The position numbers and the translations under genes were made by a program. DNA of 64,000 nt from contig CM076153.1 of assembly GCA_038025085.1 (NCBI GenBank), positions 22,047,001 to 22,111,000 on the forward strand, written 5' to 3'. Below, piece by piece: positions 40,982 to 53,659 of the stretch. The DNA comes from Tetragonia tetragonoides. Its lineage: Eukaryota > Streptophyta > Magnoliopsida > Caryophyllales > Aizoaceae. The notes beneath the pieces are model-generated. The model was given only the letters and a program-made list of their open reading frames with translations, searched no databases and was not told the DNA's origin. Position 1 is the first letter of the stretch, and every line of letters begins with the position of its first letter.

Positions 40982-43900
40982 TTACAAGCTAGGATGGTGT
41001 CTAAGAAACAGATAACTAATAGAGAGTAAACCATCATCATATGAGACATGCCATCCACGTCGACAGGGTGGTGCATTCTCATCATACTCGGAACAACAGC
41101 TCCACCTTTTCTTCCAGTTAGCACTTCCCGTGTTGGGCCTATCATTTTTCTCATTCCATTTATATACTATTACACCAGAGCGATCAGTCCATTCTCCATC
41201 TATACCCTGGTGAGGTGGAGCAAGCGCAAATAGCCCCTCATCTCCTGTGAAACAGTGAAAAACCATGTATTAAACTCCATTCAGATGTGTCAACTGTCAA
41301 CGAGGCAACAGCCTTTGCGAACCCGACTCTTTTTTCTTTTTTTTGGTAACAAATGTAAGAATTTTATTACCAGATGACCAAAACACCATACAACGTTTTT
41401 TGCAGCCCTACAAAGCTAAGGAGAGGAGGAGGAGGAGACTACCTGCTATGTAAGGTATCACCCCATGTCCCCACAGCCCCTCAAGCTTCAAACTCAAAAC
41501 CAAACAGAAAAAGAAAAAAAAAACACCATTTAAGACGGTACTGCACATCAGAGGCATTTACCCGTTTACATTTTAATCCAGTAAACCAATGATTAGATCA
41601 GTTTTGATCTTTTGGAAAATAGCTTCCATAGATGTCCCCACCCCACTGAAGATCCTCGTCTTCCCTTCAAACCATATATTGTAAACCACACTAGCCATAA
41701 CAGCAAAGAGAACATTCCTTCTTGCTCTTCTACCTCTAGTCCGTGCAACAACCCATTTAGGACAGCTAGTATACTCTGCAGGTAGACGCTGAATACCAAG
41801 CCATAACTTCATAAGCTGCAACAACTCAGTTGCTGTATGTGCATGAGAAAAAAAAGAAGAAGATGGGCACAGGTTACATTTTCAGTGTTACAGAAACACA
41901 TGACAGGTCTTCCACATTAATGTGCATGTCAGACAGCTTTCCCCATGTTAGCAATCTGTTCTTCACAGCGCGCAAAAGTATACAAGAGTGTTTGTAAATG
42001 TTGTACCTCCCCCATACCATTTGCATAATATCCTGCCTTGGTTGTTGAGCAAGTAGCCATGCATATCCACTTCTGATGGAATAGATCACCTTTGCTGAAG
42101 GATCCCAATAGTTGTCTATGTAGCCAGCTGCCATTTTGTTTCTAATTAAGATAGCTTTTTTCCAATACCAAGCACAATCTACTGGGGCCTCATACCCCCG
42201 AAAATAAGCACCTTCTAAGTACACCCCATCCACCCACTTTACCCACAAAGTGTCTGCTTTTGATGCAATATCCCAAACCTTTTTCGCAATAGCAGCACAG
42301 TTCCAAAGCTTGCCATGATTGATGTTCAGTCCACCATTCTGTCGTGGCAAGCACACAAAATCCCAACCAACTGATGGGACCTTCCTTTTACCATCTTTGG
42401 CACCCCACAAGAAATCTCTACACACCTGCAATACCTGCTTAATAATGCTTTGAGGAAGCATCAAAACTGTGGACCAGTAAACCTGTATGGAAAAGAGTAC
42501 AGACTGCACGAGTTGGCTTCCTCCTGCGTAGGACAGATTTCAAGATGACCAGCATTGAATTCTTTTAACTATTTTCTCAACAATGAATTGGCAGTCAGAT
42601 TTACTCCATTTTCAAGGTGATAAAGGAACACCAAGATATTTCATAGGGAAATTACCTCTGGAAAAACCATTAATTCTCTCAATTCTTCGTTTTTCCTCTT
42701 CAGTAACACCACCAAGAAACAATTTCAGATTTTCGCAAATTTGCTTGAAGATCAGTAACTATAGAAAAATGATTGAAACCTTCCATGAGCCTGCGAAAGA
42801 TGAGCTTTTCCCCTTACAGAAGACCATCAATTCGTCGGCGAAAGAATAAATTCGTCTAGTTGGCTAGCAAGCTTCAATGTTCCTAGTCAAGTACTCCATG
42901 ATGAGGAGAAAGAGCAAATGTGACACTGGGTCACCCTGCCGCAGCCCTCTTCCGCTCTTAAAATACCCATACAACCCACCATTCATAGCCAAGGAGAAGC
43001 TGGTGGTTTGTACACAAGTTCAAATCCAATTGCAGAAACGAGCAGGGAAACCAACCCCCTCAATATATCAACCAATACAGCTCCAAGACACAGAGTCGTA
43101 CGCTTTCTTCAGATCGATCTTCATTAGACATCTAGGAGAGACCTTGCTCCTTTAATAAAGTCTAATAAGATTAGCGTAATCAGAATATTATGCACGATCA
43201 TTCTTCCTTTCACAAATGCACCTTGGTTATCACTAATTAGGAAAGGTAAAACAACGCTGAGTCTAATGCAAATCATTTTTGATATGCACTAATAAAGGGT
43301 ATTACAACACGCGATGGGTTTATATTCAGATGCATAACTCGGATTTTCCACCTTACGCACAAGCGCAATCACATTGGCATTGAGTTAACTAAGAAGGTTA
43401 CCAGTTGCAAAAAAAATCCAGTTCAGCTGCAGTCACTTCCTCACCAATAGTAGACCATGTTGTCTTTAAAAAATCACTCCCATATTCATCAGCGCCAGGA
43501 CTTATAGATGAATCAATTGCAAACATTGCATCCTTCACAACTATAGCACTAAAAGGCTTAATGAGATCGATTTCTGTTCTTTATTCAAAACAGGGCAAGA
43601 ACATATGATATCCTTATGTACGGGAGAAGTAGAAGGACCTACAATTCCAGCATCTTCTAATAAAAGGTCACAAAATGTGCAGACACCTCATCAAAATCAG
43701 TAATCAAATTGTCATCATCATCCATCACTGACATGATTCTACTTGTACTGTATTGCTGCTTCAGGACAGTATGAAAAAGCTGTACTCTGGTCACCAAGTC
43801 GTATCCAGGTTGCCTGGGCCAGTTGGCCTAAGAAACTTCTCAGCAGCATTTGTATATGCAACAATCACTAGATAGTGATTCCTCCAGAGATTGTAAAGCT

Positions 43901-46900
43901 ACATCTGAACACCATGAGGTCTATCTTGCAGTTCTAGATGGCATCTTGAAAACTTCATTCTTGTTTCATCCACTCTGCAATGGATATCACTAAACTGACT
44001 TTATTCAGCTTCTTTAGACCTTTCTTCAACATTTTCACTTTTTGCACCACCTCGAACATTTTACAGCCTCTAACTGCCCTATTCCAGCCTTGAACAGCAA
44101 TAGGAAGAAACACTTGATTGAGACCAGATGTTAAAATCTTTAAAGCATGTCTTCTTAGGAGGCAAATCATGAGCCAGTTGCAGACTTGAAGGTGAATGGT
44201 CAGAAATAGTGGCAGGTAAGATTTAAGAATACCACAGAAGAGTTATTGAATTCTGTAATCCAAGCACCATTGACCAGAACTCTATCTAGCTTATAGTATT
44301 TTGCATTATATCCAGACCCTCCTGTTTGTTGCACCACGTTAACTTGCAGCCATATCACAGAAGCTCGTCAACCCACATCTCACAATGCACTCTTTAAAAT
44401 CTTTTGTTTCTGCATAAGTAACTTGATTCCCTCCTGATCTCTCTTCAGTAGATAAGACAACAATCATAATTCACCATGAGGACCCAAGGACGAGTGGTAC
44501 TATATGAGAGACTGAGTAGATTGCCCCACAAATTCTTCCTGTCCTCCTGGTTGTTGCTAGTGTAGAAAAACGAAGCACAGAATACTTCCCCATCTGCTTG
44601 CTCCAAACAGTGACAAGTTGATTACATCATAGACATCAGGTTTCCAAATAACCCATACTGCAGCTCGATGATGATTTTGCAAATTATCTAACGTACCCCA
44701 ACCTTGAAAAGGGAGGTGTAACACAGATCTAACCCTTCTTTGTTGAGTTTTGTTTCAAGCAGGCCTAATAGACCTACCTTATTCATTCTGCAAAAGAGCC
44801 CGAGCTCACTTTTCTTAATAAGGACTGTCAGTCCCCTTATATTCCATGCTATGACCCTTTTCTTTGGCCATCCACAGGAACATCCAAGGGCAAGGGGTGC
44901 CCATATTGAGACACACTCTCACTATTGCCTCCTTCATTATCATCAAACTTGTGCAGGTTATCAAAGGGATTCTGCAACCGTATCTCAGTAGCTTGCCTTT
45001 GTTTGTTCCCAGCTGTTTTCCTCCCTCGCAAAGTAGTCCAGTGTTGCCCATTAGTTCCAGAAGGTACGCGGGCAGGTTCCTTCTCACTGTGAGGAGCATG
45101 CTTTTCAACTTGTTTAGGCTTCCAAACCTTAGGATGCAGCTTCCTGCAGTCATCTAAAATATGTCCATACCCCTTGCAATGGTCACACATTATTGGCTTC
45201 CATTCGAACTTCACTTGTTCAATGAGATCACCTTCCTCGGATTCAAATAGTACAGTCTCAGGTATTTTCTCCTTATTATCAATCTCAACCAAAATTCTAG
45301 CAAATTTCAGCATAGTCTTCATTTGTGTGGCCCTATTAGTCTTTATAGGAATTCCCAACACACTTGTAATTTTGCTTAACCCATAGGGCCCCAGTATTGT
45401 AAATCCAGATTAGGCAATTGCACCGAAATGGAAACAGATGTGATTTCACTCTTTTGCAAAGGGAGGTCTGCAGACCATGGCTTGACAATGAAGGGTTATT
45501 GATCAAAATGGAAAACACCTGCTTTCAACAGCTTATCCCTCCCCTAGATATTATTGAATCGAACCAGCAACATCCCATTTTTCAGCATAGCAACACGGTT
45601 TATTCCATATTTTCCCCAAATTCGTCGCACAAATCCATTAATCACCGCAAAAGGGGGGACTAGACACTAACAGCATGTTTGGATGTTTTGGGGGGGAAGG
45701 GAAGAGAAGGGAATGAGGAGGAAGGGAAAGGAAGAGAATGAAGGTGAAATATTTCACCTTGTTTTGTAGTTTAAGCAAGGAGAATTGATGGGAATATAAA
45801 TAACCTGTCTGCTGTCACTTAAATTTTCCCTTCCATTTCATTCACCCGATTTGGGGGGAACAAAAATTTAGTAAACGGAGGGGAATTGTTTTCCTTCATT
45901 CCCCTCCCAACCTCTCTTTAAAATGAAGAGACAAACATGGAGAATTTTATTTCCCCCTCCTTCCCCTCCATTATCCAACTCCCAAACAGGCTCTAATACA
46001 AAGCAAACAATAGAAGCTTCCAAAATTGCAACTCAGATTGACTATCATCGGATGTTATTTTACCCACCACCACACCCCTTTCATCATGGGTTTGATATAT
46101 GTCAGCTTACTACCCGCATATTTTAGCACATTCACTTCAAAATCATCCCACGGAGACTTACCTGGTGAAGAAGAGAACGCAAATAGGCCATCTCCAACCC
46201 CAGCATTATATTTCGACCCCGATTGAATGAGGTTCTTCCCCATATGTAATTTCTCATGAACAACCGATCTATTCTGCACACTTGCCAGATCATTCTCCAT
46301 TGAAAAAATCGCAGGTTCTTCGCGTTCGAGGTTAAGCTCCACATTCAGGTTACGAGTAACTCCATTCGGGTTTGGTTGATCAAGAACATCAGACTCATTC
46401 CCCTTCACTATTGCCTCATTTTGCGCTCGGCTAGCAGCTCGAGTTGTCCTGGTCATTGCCGAAGGCGCAGTTTAGTGGGAGGCGTAAACATGCGACGAGA
46501 GAAAACCAATGCTCCGTAGCTTTTCTTATTGGGAAAAGTTAATTGTATTACAGTGGAACTCAACTCTTTTGACGCCCAAACTCTTGATTCAGGAAGTAGA
46601 TAGAATTACATCCACAATGTTTTGTTTTAGATTTACACAACTAGAACTTGAATGGAAGTATCCATTTTCAATTGACCTGAAACAGTCACTATGGGCAATC
46701 CTATAGTAGACAGCTATTTCTTATTTGAGGTGAAGTAATTCCAGTTAAGGTTCAAGTGGAACAACGGTTCTGGATGGTTACAGCTGCCTACATCTAACCT
46801 CAAATTACACCATCGTAGGTGGGAGCCTCATGAAATGGACCGGTAACATACGAATGGTAAAACTATAATTCGGATTGCAAAAAGATATAATGAATGCAGA

Positions 46901-47805
46901 ATCAGTAGCCGTACAGTATCAAAACCATGATAATGCAAGACCTAATGTTTTGGGTTGACAAATACTCAGAATAAGATTGATTCTCCATCACAACACAATG
47001 TAAGAACAAAGCACAAAAATGAAACTGATCACTTCTAGTTACCCATCATCAGACCAATGACTGGCACAAGTGAAAGAAGTTCCCAGAAAATCAAACCTCC
47101 CTGTGAAAACAACAAGTATAAACTTGATGCTAAAAACTCCCAACTGCAGAAACCACTAAACCCACATCGTATTTCATTCAGGTATTTAAATAGCCAATAA
47201 CACAACCATAATGCAGCAAATTCATCCACTAAAAGCAAAGCTTAATGCTCCAATGTTTGTACAACCCATGTCCAATTGTAGGCAAACTGATGAACATAAG
47301 ACCCACAAATTTTTAAGCCAACATCAAGATCACATCTTTTACAGAAAACCCACTCCAACTAAATCCCCAAATAAAAATCTATAGGCTACAATAGAGCATT
47401 GTTAAATGGGGAAAATTATTTCTAATTGAACTAACAAAGTCATGAAATGGCCCAAGTAGATGATCACAAGCAATTAAATAATCATGAGAGAGAAAGAGAG
47501 GGAGGGGACAACTTACCAGTGACATGACCATGAAAAGAGCAAGCAGTGGGTGAATTACGAAGAGGGTCATAGAGAATATTGCATCTCAAACACCTCTTTA
47601 CACTTTGAGCTGAGCAACCCGCCCTTCCATTTGTACTTTTGAGGTTGGAGATTGTCGTTTCGTGGTGATTTTGATTATCAGAACAACATTTTGTTCTTGT
47701 TGCATAAGAAGAAGATGAAGAAGATGATGATGAAGGAGGTTTAGAGTTTGAGAGAATCAGGGCGTGTGGTTGTGGCAGTGTGTAACAGGACAATAACGAC
47801 GCCAT
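40982..47805 (-). CDS. Conserved plant protein with CHORD-like Cys/His motifs, probably plastid-targeted
   Basis: Two exons join in phase: 47805-47517 (donor GTAAGT) and 41244-40982 (acceptor TTTCACAG), giving 183 aa. The N-terminus ([14 protein letters not shown] and a run of nine Ser) looks like a chloroplast transit peptide. The conserved core starts in exon 1 with [20 protein letters not shown], then HGHVTG. It continues in exon 2 with [40 protein letters not shown] and GWHVSYDDG. The spacing CxxC, C-x-FHGH, WSCC and a final C-x-x-GWH resembles a CHORD zinc module, but the match is partial and the function is unknown. The single intron is 6.27 kb and holds an L1-type LINE in the same orientation. 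The C-terminal 15 residues after YDDG look unconserved. Confidence 0.7.
41573..44850 (-). pseudogene. LINE ORF2 (endonuclease and reverse transcriptase), decayed
   Basis: Reading in the minus direction: an APE-type endonuclease start near 44850 ([22 protein letters not shown]), RT core near 43120-42900 ([33 protein letters not shown]), the catalytic box near 42840 reading FADE, and the C-terminal region 42509-41573 ([24 protein letters not shown]). Frameshifts and stops occur throughout. The conserved endonuclease interior between about 44700 and 44300 is poorly preserved. Confidence 0.8.
44849..46456 (-). pseudogene. LINE ORF1 (gag-like, CCHC zinc knuckle), split by a MITE
   Basis: The N-terminal part (46456-46055, [17 protein letters not shown]) and the C-terminal part (45361-44849) are in separate frames, with a Tourist-like MITE between them. 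The C-terminal part has an RNA-binding-like segment ([24 protein letters not shown]) and the knuckle [14 protein letters not shown], as in the DUF4283/zf-CCHC_4 proteins of plant LINEs. Confidence 0.8.
45671..45993. mobile_element. Tourist-like MITE inside the LINE
   Basis: The left end CAGCATGTTTGGATG and the reverse-complemented right end GAGCCTGTTTGGGAG form the inverted repeat. TAA duplications are at 45668-45670 and 45994-45996. Purine-rich (GGGAAGGGAAGAGAAGGG) on the left and pyrimidine-rich on the right. It interrupts LINE ORF1. Confidence 0.8.
46571..47516. other. Remaining intron sequence of the CHORD-like gene
   Basis: No exon is needed here: the donor at 47516 joins directly in phase to the acceptor before 41244. 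The 47035-47238 minus ORF is hydrophobic but has no supported splice links. Confidence 0.6.
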
Positions 47806-47908
47806 TTTTTACTTTCATCACTTGCTTTGCTTCCTTTCCTAATCAACTAGGTGGATGACCGTGAGTAAATCTGTGCGTTGCACGGACTGTGATTATATAA
47901 TAAAATTA

Positions 47909-47975
47909 GGGTGTTACTAAATACCGCCCCCAAATTACTAGCTACCGCCCCCCAAAATTCCAATTTTGCCCTTTT
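47909..47975 (+). repeat. Left terminal inverted repeat of the MULE
   Basis: Starts GGGTGTTACTAAATACCGCC. It pairs with 54261-54195 read on the minus strand, which starts GTGAATTGCTAAATACCGCC. The right copy has an expanded homopolymer (C run) in place of CCCCCC. Confidence 0.9.
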
Positions 47976-48093
47976 TTAATTTTTCACTCATCCTCTCCCT
48001 CTCTCCCTCTCTAACTCTCACACCACTTCTCTCCCACTCTACCACCCACTCTCATACCCAACCTTCATCAACATTCACTCAAGCAACCCGCGG

Positions 48094-48404
48094 ATGTCTG
48101 CCGGCGATGAAGAAGTGCCGTCGACGGTGGCGGAGGTAAAATTAATTTTTTTTGCGCATTTTTTTGCACGGTCGTCTGAGATTTTCGACTCACCCTTGGG
48201 TGAGTCGTCTGCTACAGGCGACCCATCCAAAGGGGAGTCGTCTGTAGATCGCGACTCACCCTTGGGTGAGTCGTCCGCTACAGGCGACTCACCCTTGGGC
48301 GAGTCGAGATCAATAGACGACTCACCCTTGGGTTGGTCGTCTGTAGCAGACGACTCACCCTTGGGTGAGTCGAGATCGACGACCGACAGACACAAAAAAA
48401 AAAA

Positions 48405-48489
<85 letters not shown>

Positions 48490-48491
48490 TA

Positions 48492-48529
<38 letters not shown>

Positions 48530-51271
48530 TATTGTTTGAATTTAAGATTAAGCTAACATTGTTTTCGTTGTTTTTGTTAGATTCCTTTGGAGCGGTTCGG
48601 TGGTGATGGTGTTGATTACAGTACGCATTTCGTCACTGATGAGTTATTTGATAGTGATACAGATGCAATTAATTGGGCAAAACAAATTGCACTTACTATC
48701 GGGTTTGAGTTGATAATTTCGTCACACAAGAAGAGTGGAAGCGTAAAATTGTTAAGATGCAATCGAGGTGAACGCTACAGAGGGGAATTAAGACACTTAG
48801 ATACTGCTGCTCGGAAGAATACGAAAACAAAGGCTTGTAAATGTACGTTCCAGTTGAGAGCTCGGCAAGTGTATGGATCCAGTAGTTGGATGATTGTCAC
48901 ATTGCCTGGGATTAGGGGTACACACAACCATGACTTTGCTGTGTATCCTGAGGGATATCGTCAGATGAGTGGTCTTAGTCCTGGGTCAAAGAAACTCGTT
49001 CGTGACATGACTTCGGCACAAACAAAGCCATGTGCTATCTTGGCCGCGATTCAGGAAAAATTTCCCGAGGACAATGCAACTAGACGGCATGTGTACAACC
49101 ACAAAGATCGTATAAGGAAACTTGATTTTGAAGAGAGAGATGTCATTGGTCAGTTTCATCATTTAGCTGTGGCGAATAAGTACGTACATTGGACAAGAGC
49201 CGACCGAGCTACTAATGAGGTAACTCACGTGTTCATGGCACACCCTACATCAATTCAGTTACTTCGGTCTTTTCGTTGGTTGATTGGCTTAGATTCCACG
49301 TACAAAACAAACAAGTATAAGATGCCGTTTCTTGAGATAGTGGGGATGACTCCAACCAATAAGAACTTCCTCATAGCTTATGCCATTATGAAGGATGAGA
49401 CTCAGGGAAGCTATGCGTGGGTCTTAGATAAGTTGAGGATGCTTATTGGAAATGATGTACACCCAACAGCAATTGTGACCGATCGTGAGCTAGGGTTGAT
49501 GACACCTATTAGAGAGATATTTTCCGAGAGTGCCCATTTGCTCTGTACATGGCACATTAACAAAGTCGTTGAAGACAAAGTGTACAGACTTTGTGGAAAA
49601 GATAAGGCCGTCGCGCAGAGGTTCAAGAATGGGAGGTGGAAAATTATCATGGAAGCTTCCACAGAAGCTGCGTACGATAGAGCAGTGCGTACGATGAAGG
49701 TTAGTTGGAGGACTTACCCTCACGTGATATCCTATGTAGAGGAGACCTGGCTGAGACACAAAGAGATGTTTGTGGCTGCGTGGACGAATAAGGTGCTACA
49801 CCTTGGCAACACTACGACTTGCAGGGTGGAGAGTGCACATGCCGCGCTAAAACAGTGGTTGAACTCCTCAACTGGAGCTTTGGACAATGTTTGGAACAAG
49901 GTGAACAAGTCAATCGAGTCACAAATAACTGAGATCAAGTACACACTTGAAGAGTGCAGAAGACGAAGAAGTGTGGTGTACTCGGGTTTCCCATTCAACT
50001 ATCTGACCGGGTATGTTTCCCATTACTGCTTACAAATATTATTGGCTGAGCTGAACAGGATGAGAGAATTGAGTCACCAAGTATTTGATCGTTGCGGTTG
50101 TGTATTGAGATCCACTCATCAGATCCCGTGTGCGTGTGAGTTGAAAACGGCCACGGATACGGGCACGCCAATTAGCTTGAATAGTGTCCACGAATTTTGG
50201 CGAACACTCGTTATTAGTGATGCAGTGGAGATAGCTACGCTTGACATGACTGAGCATCCATCTGAGGACCATCGATACTTTCGGTCTCTGGTCGACGAGG
50301 TTAACTCAAGCGACCCGGCAGTTGTGCGCAACATATCTGTCCTTATGAATGAGCAGCTTCATCCTAAGGAAGCGAGTTACGTCGAGCCGGAAGCGAACAC
50401 GACAGTCAGAGGTCGACCGAGAGGGAGTTCCTCTACCAGACGTGATCCTAGTTCATGGGAGTACTCCCAGAGGGGTCGTGGTCGCCCTAGGTCATCCAGT
50501 TCGAGCCGCGGGCGTGGTCGTACCTCATCCTCATCGAGTAACTTCGTAAACAGTACTGGTATGAAAACCCATAATTTATTAACATGTACATAATGTTGTT
50601 ACTTTTTGATAAGTACTATTATTGACTTTCTATTATATTGTCTTGCAGCTGGACACGCAATAGATATCACTGAATTCTATCATGTTAACAAAATTCCGGG
50701 AATCATCGTACCTTTCATTGAAGGATATCTCGATGTGCTTGGGGATGGTAATTGCGGTTTCCGTGTCATTGCGGACTACATTTTCGGAGACCAAGAGCAA
50801 TGGCGAGTGGCGAGAGTTTGCATTGCACACGAACTCTTAGCTAACCGAGCATTGTACGAAAACTTATACATTGAAGGGGTCGACGCTGGTTACCACCGTA
50901 TTATGTGGGACGGAGGTGCGTGTAACGATGATCACTGGATGACAGTAATTGAGGATTTGTTCCCGATTGCCAACCTCTTCAATGCAGCGATTATGTTATT
51001 CGGATACGGCAGCGGAAGGGGGTTATTTCATTGTTACACAGTGCTACCGTTCCAAGCACCTTCGACTGCTACACGTCCAAGTAGGGAAATTGTCATGTGT
51101 CATTTAGGTGATTCGTATTCCCATTATATCCGTCTGGATTTAGCCCCAGATTTCCCTGTTCCTCCGATATGCGAAGCATGGTTTACTTTCCGTTCTGATA
51201 GTGTCGCTGGTTGGGAGCAAATGTATGTTACGCGAAGAGCACATTGGGATCGTTTAGCGAGGTCGATGTAA
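48094..51271 (+). CDS. MULE transposase fused to an OTU cysteine protease
   Basis: Three exons join in phase: 48094-48135 (MSAGDEEVPSTVAE, donor GTAAAA), 48581-50558 and 50649-51271 (donor GTATGA, acceptor TCTTGCAG), giving 880 aa. Residues about 74-131 form a WRKY-GCM1/FAR1-like zinc domain (C74, C100, C102, THNH at 128-131). The MULE DDE catalytic domain follows with D252 (GLDSTYKTN), D315 (VTDRELG) and probably E431 (CRVESAHAAL). A SWIM-like Cys cluster lies at 519-533 (CGC to CAC, last His replaced by Cys). An RG/Ser-rich linker leads to the OTU domain with the nucleophile in DGNCGF (C709) and His in SYSHYIRL (H832). Transposase cuts at the inverted repeats; OTU enzymes remove ubiquitin or related chains. 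No stop or frameshift is seen. Intron 1 carries the palindromic repeats and the (ATT)n tract. Confidence 0.88.
48185..48390 (+). repeat. Left subterminal palindromic repeats of the MULE
   Basis: Five to six units of CGACTCACCCTTGGGTGAGTCGTC, each a near-perfect palindrome around a central TT, joined by GTCTGCTACAGGC or CGAGATC spacers. One unit (ACCCATCCAAAGGGGAGTCG) is diverged. The array lies wholly inside intron 1 of the transposase gene. Confidence 0.9.
48403..48533 (+). repeat. (ATT)n microsatellite, left arm
   Basis: About 130 bp of nearly pure ATT with one or two GTT interruptions. It lies in intron 1 of the transposase gene and is mirrored by a (TAA)n tract at 53440-53695. Confidence 0.95.
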
Positions 51272-51496
51272 TTGAATGTTTTGCGTGATTGTTATACTTA
51301 TATCATTGTCACATTTTTGTGTGATTGTTATATTTTGCATGTGGAGAGTGGTCGTGATTATTGGAGGTAAATAAAACAACAAATTACAATAAAACAAAAA
51401 ATGTAAACAAGAAACAACAAATTACAATAACACAAAATAAATAATAACAATAACAATGAAACTCTTATAATAACAAATTCATCTAGGGTCAATACA

Positions 51497-53466
51497 TCAT
51501 TTGGCAGCCCGCCAATCTCTCATATACTCGTCCATAATCGATTGAGAATCTTCCACTTGCTCCGGAGGAATCAAACTAATGAAAGACTCAGCTGCGACGG
51601 CTAGACGATTCACCCACTGCAAAAAAGTAACAATGAGTGTGAGTTCAGAGATATGTAATACGTAAAAATATATATTTTTTAGTTAATCACTTACATAATC
51701 GCTGTTGGATCGTGGAGGAATCACAGGTGCTGCAGCGTCACGTATCAGCCGAGGGTGGGAGTGAAGGTAGTACCATGCGAGGTAGTCATCCGTACATGCT
51801 GTGGGATCTGACGTGGATGCCTGAAACCCATGGAGACCAAGAATGTAAAATCCCGGGAACATACGCCAAGCATCAGATGAGATCCGTTCGGGGAAGACAA
51901 CCTTGTACGAACGACTGCTCCATGACCTGATCGCTTTGACTGGCCTAAAGATCGGGGTTGGGATACTCTGTACGTACCCGATTTGTCGTAAACAACGACC
52001 AGGCATGTACGGTTCGATAATATCCCGATACTGTAGCCACCCCATGAATACAGTCCTCGGTACAGATACTGCCGGGTTAGAACCGTACGGCAGCCACACC
52101 ACCTACGTAGAAATGTTGAAAGTTACGGTGAAGTAAAAAAACATAGCAAACGACGAAATAAATCATGAACACCGATAACTAAATGACGTACCTCTGTCGC
52201 TCGCAGATGATCCAAGCGTCTACGTAAGGAGTCCAGTCGACCCATGTCCTTGCCCTCAGCCAGGGCACTCCATACGGACGCACGGGGAGCCTCGTCGTCC
52301 CCGACAACCATCCGCTCCCGATGAGGTCGGAAGCAGGGAAAGTACTCGTATATCCATGCCTGCAGGAGAGTTAGGCATCCGCAGATGCCCTGAGAATCCC
52401 CGCGACTAGCTATACCGAGCTGACGATATAGGAAGGCGAGGGCAGCAGATCCCCAAGAGAAGTCATGCACCGTATCGACACCGTCGTCCATCACCTCCAT
52501 CACGCAGGAGGGTCTAATACGGTTACCACTCTTGTCGACAAACAAGGTGGATCCAATAAGTAACCACATCCAAGCTGTCGCCTGGATGTCATCCACTTGC
52601 TCACGGCAAAGCTCAAAAACCGACTTCGTGAGGACCGCACCGCCCTGCCAGTGGCTACACATTAGTTCTTCTGGGCTGACCCCGAGAACCTCCATGGCCG
52701 CCGTCTGCAGCTGCCCATCCCGTCCCTCATTGGAAACGAGCTCTCCGTCTACAGGAATCCGAAGAATATGCCATACATCGTGCAACATGATCGTCATCTC
52801 TCCGAACGGCATGTGGAACGAGTTCGTATCCGGCTGCCACCTTTCCACGAATGCAGATATCAGGGGGAAGTCAATATGTCTGAACATAATGTCTGCCAGG
52901 TGTGATAACCCAGTCCCCTCGATCTGGGCCCTCATCTCGCCACTGACTCAGCCGCTGACATACAGTCCATCGGTTCTGACACTTCAAGAGACCCCTCATC
53001 TCTCCATTCCACATACGAGACGCTACGTGGCCCAAGAAGCTCGGTATGACGCTATCATCCGCCGGCCCACCGGACACAGGCTCTGTAACAAGCCACGTAG
53101 TGTCGTCCTCCGCTCTAGATCGTTTGCCAGTACTGGACGACCCAGTACTAACAAACCTACCGCCTCTGCCCTTCACCACGCGCCAATCTGAGGATAATTC
53201 GACGCCAATCTCATCATCGTCTTGCTCACCGGAGTAGAACTCGCTAGTTGCGTAATCGTCTTGCTCAGCAGTCATCTCCCTCATCCGAACTGCCTCTCTC
53301 TGTCTCCGTACAGAGGCATCAATCCCGCGCGTCCTCGTGTGACGCGGTCCTGAACCAGCTAGTTCACTAAATAACCGAGGCACCGATTTACCGGCTCCTC
53401 CCATCTATCATTTCACATTTTTAGTTAATTAAACAATAATCAATAATAATAATAATAATAACAATC

Positions 53467-53498
<32 letters not shown>

Positions 53499-53500
53499 TA

Positions 53501-53538
<38 letters not shown>

Positions 53539-53547
53539 TAAACAATA

Positions 53548-53579
<32 letters not shown>

Positions 53580-53659
53580 TAAATAATAATAATAATAATA
53601 ATAATAACAATAAATAATAATAATAATAATAATAAATAATAATAATAATAATAATAATA

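Larger units (their letters stand above)
41334..46555 (-). mobile_element. L1-type LINE, near full length, decayed, in a host intron
   Basis: On the minus strand the element ends with an A-rich tail (plus 41346-41331) and has degenerate 15-bp flanks, GAACCCGACTCTTTT (41319-41333) and GAACTCAACTCTTTT (46556-46570), taken as the target duplication. The order is ORF1 with a CCHC knuckle, endonuclease (WNIRGL, LLETK), reverse transcriptase ([15 protein letters not shown], and FADE for FADD) and a zf-RVT-like end. Length 5.2 kb includes a 323-bp MITE. Numerous stops show it is dead. It lies in the intron of the gene above, in the sense orientation. Confidence 0.88.

Noticed and set aside
46055..46200. 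GDGLFAFSS resembling the GDEGLFALA start of the last CHORD-like exon
   Set aside because: Chance similarity; this segment belongs to LINE ORF1.
47035..47238. Hydrophobic minus-strand ORF as an extra exon of the CHORD-like gene
   Set aside because: The flanking exons join in phase without it, and the conserved [11 protein letters not shown] junction would be broken.
48185..48390. Regularly spaced palindromes as a CRISPR-like array
   Set aside because: Spacers are short and similar to one another, the host is a plant, and the array is mirrored at the other end of a transposon.
48094..48606. 170-codon plus-strand ORF across the palindromes and (ATT)n tract
   Set aside because: Its first 14 codons are real exon 1, but the rest reads through an intron and translates simple repeats (poly-Ile, poly-Tyr).
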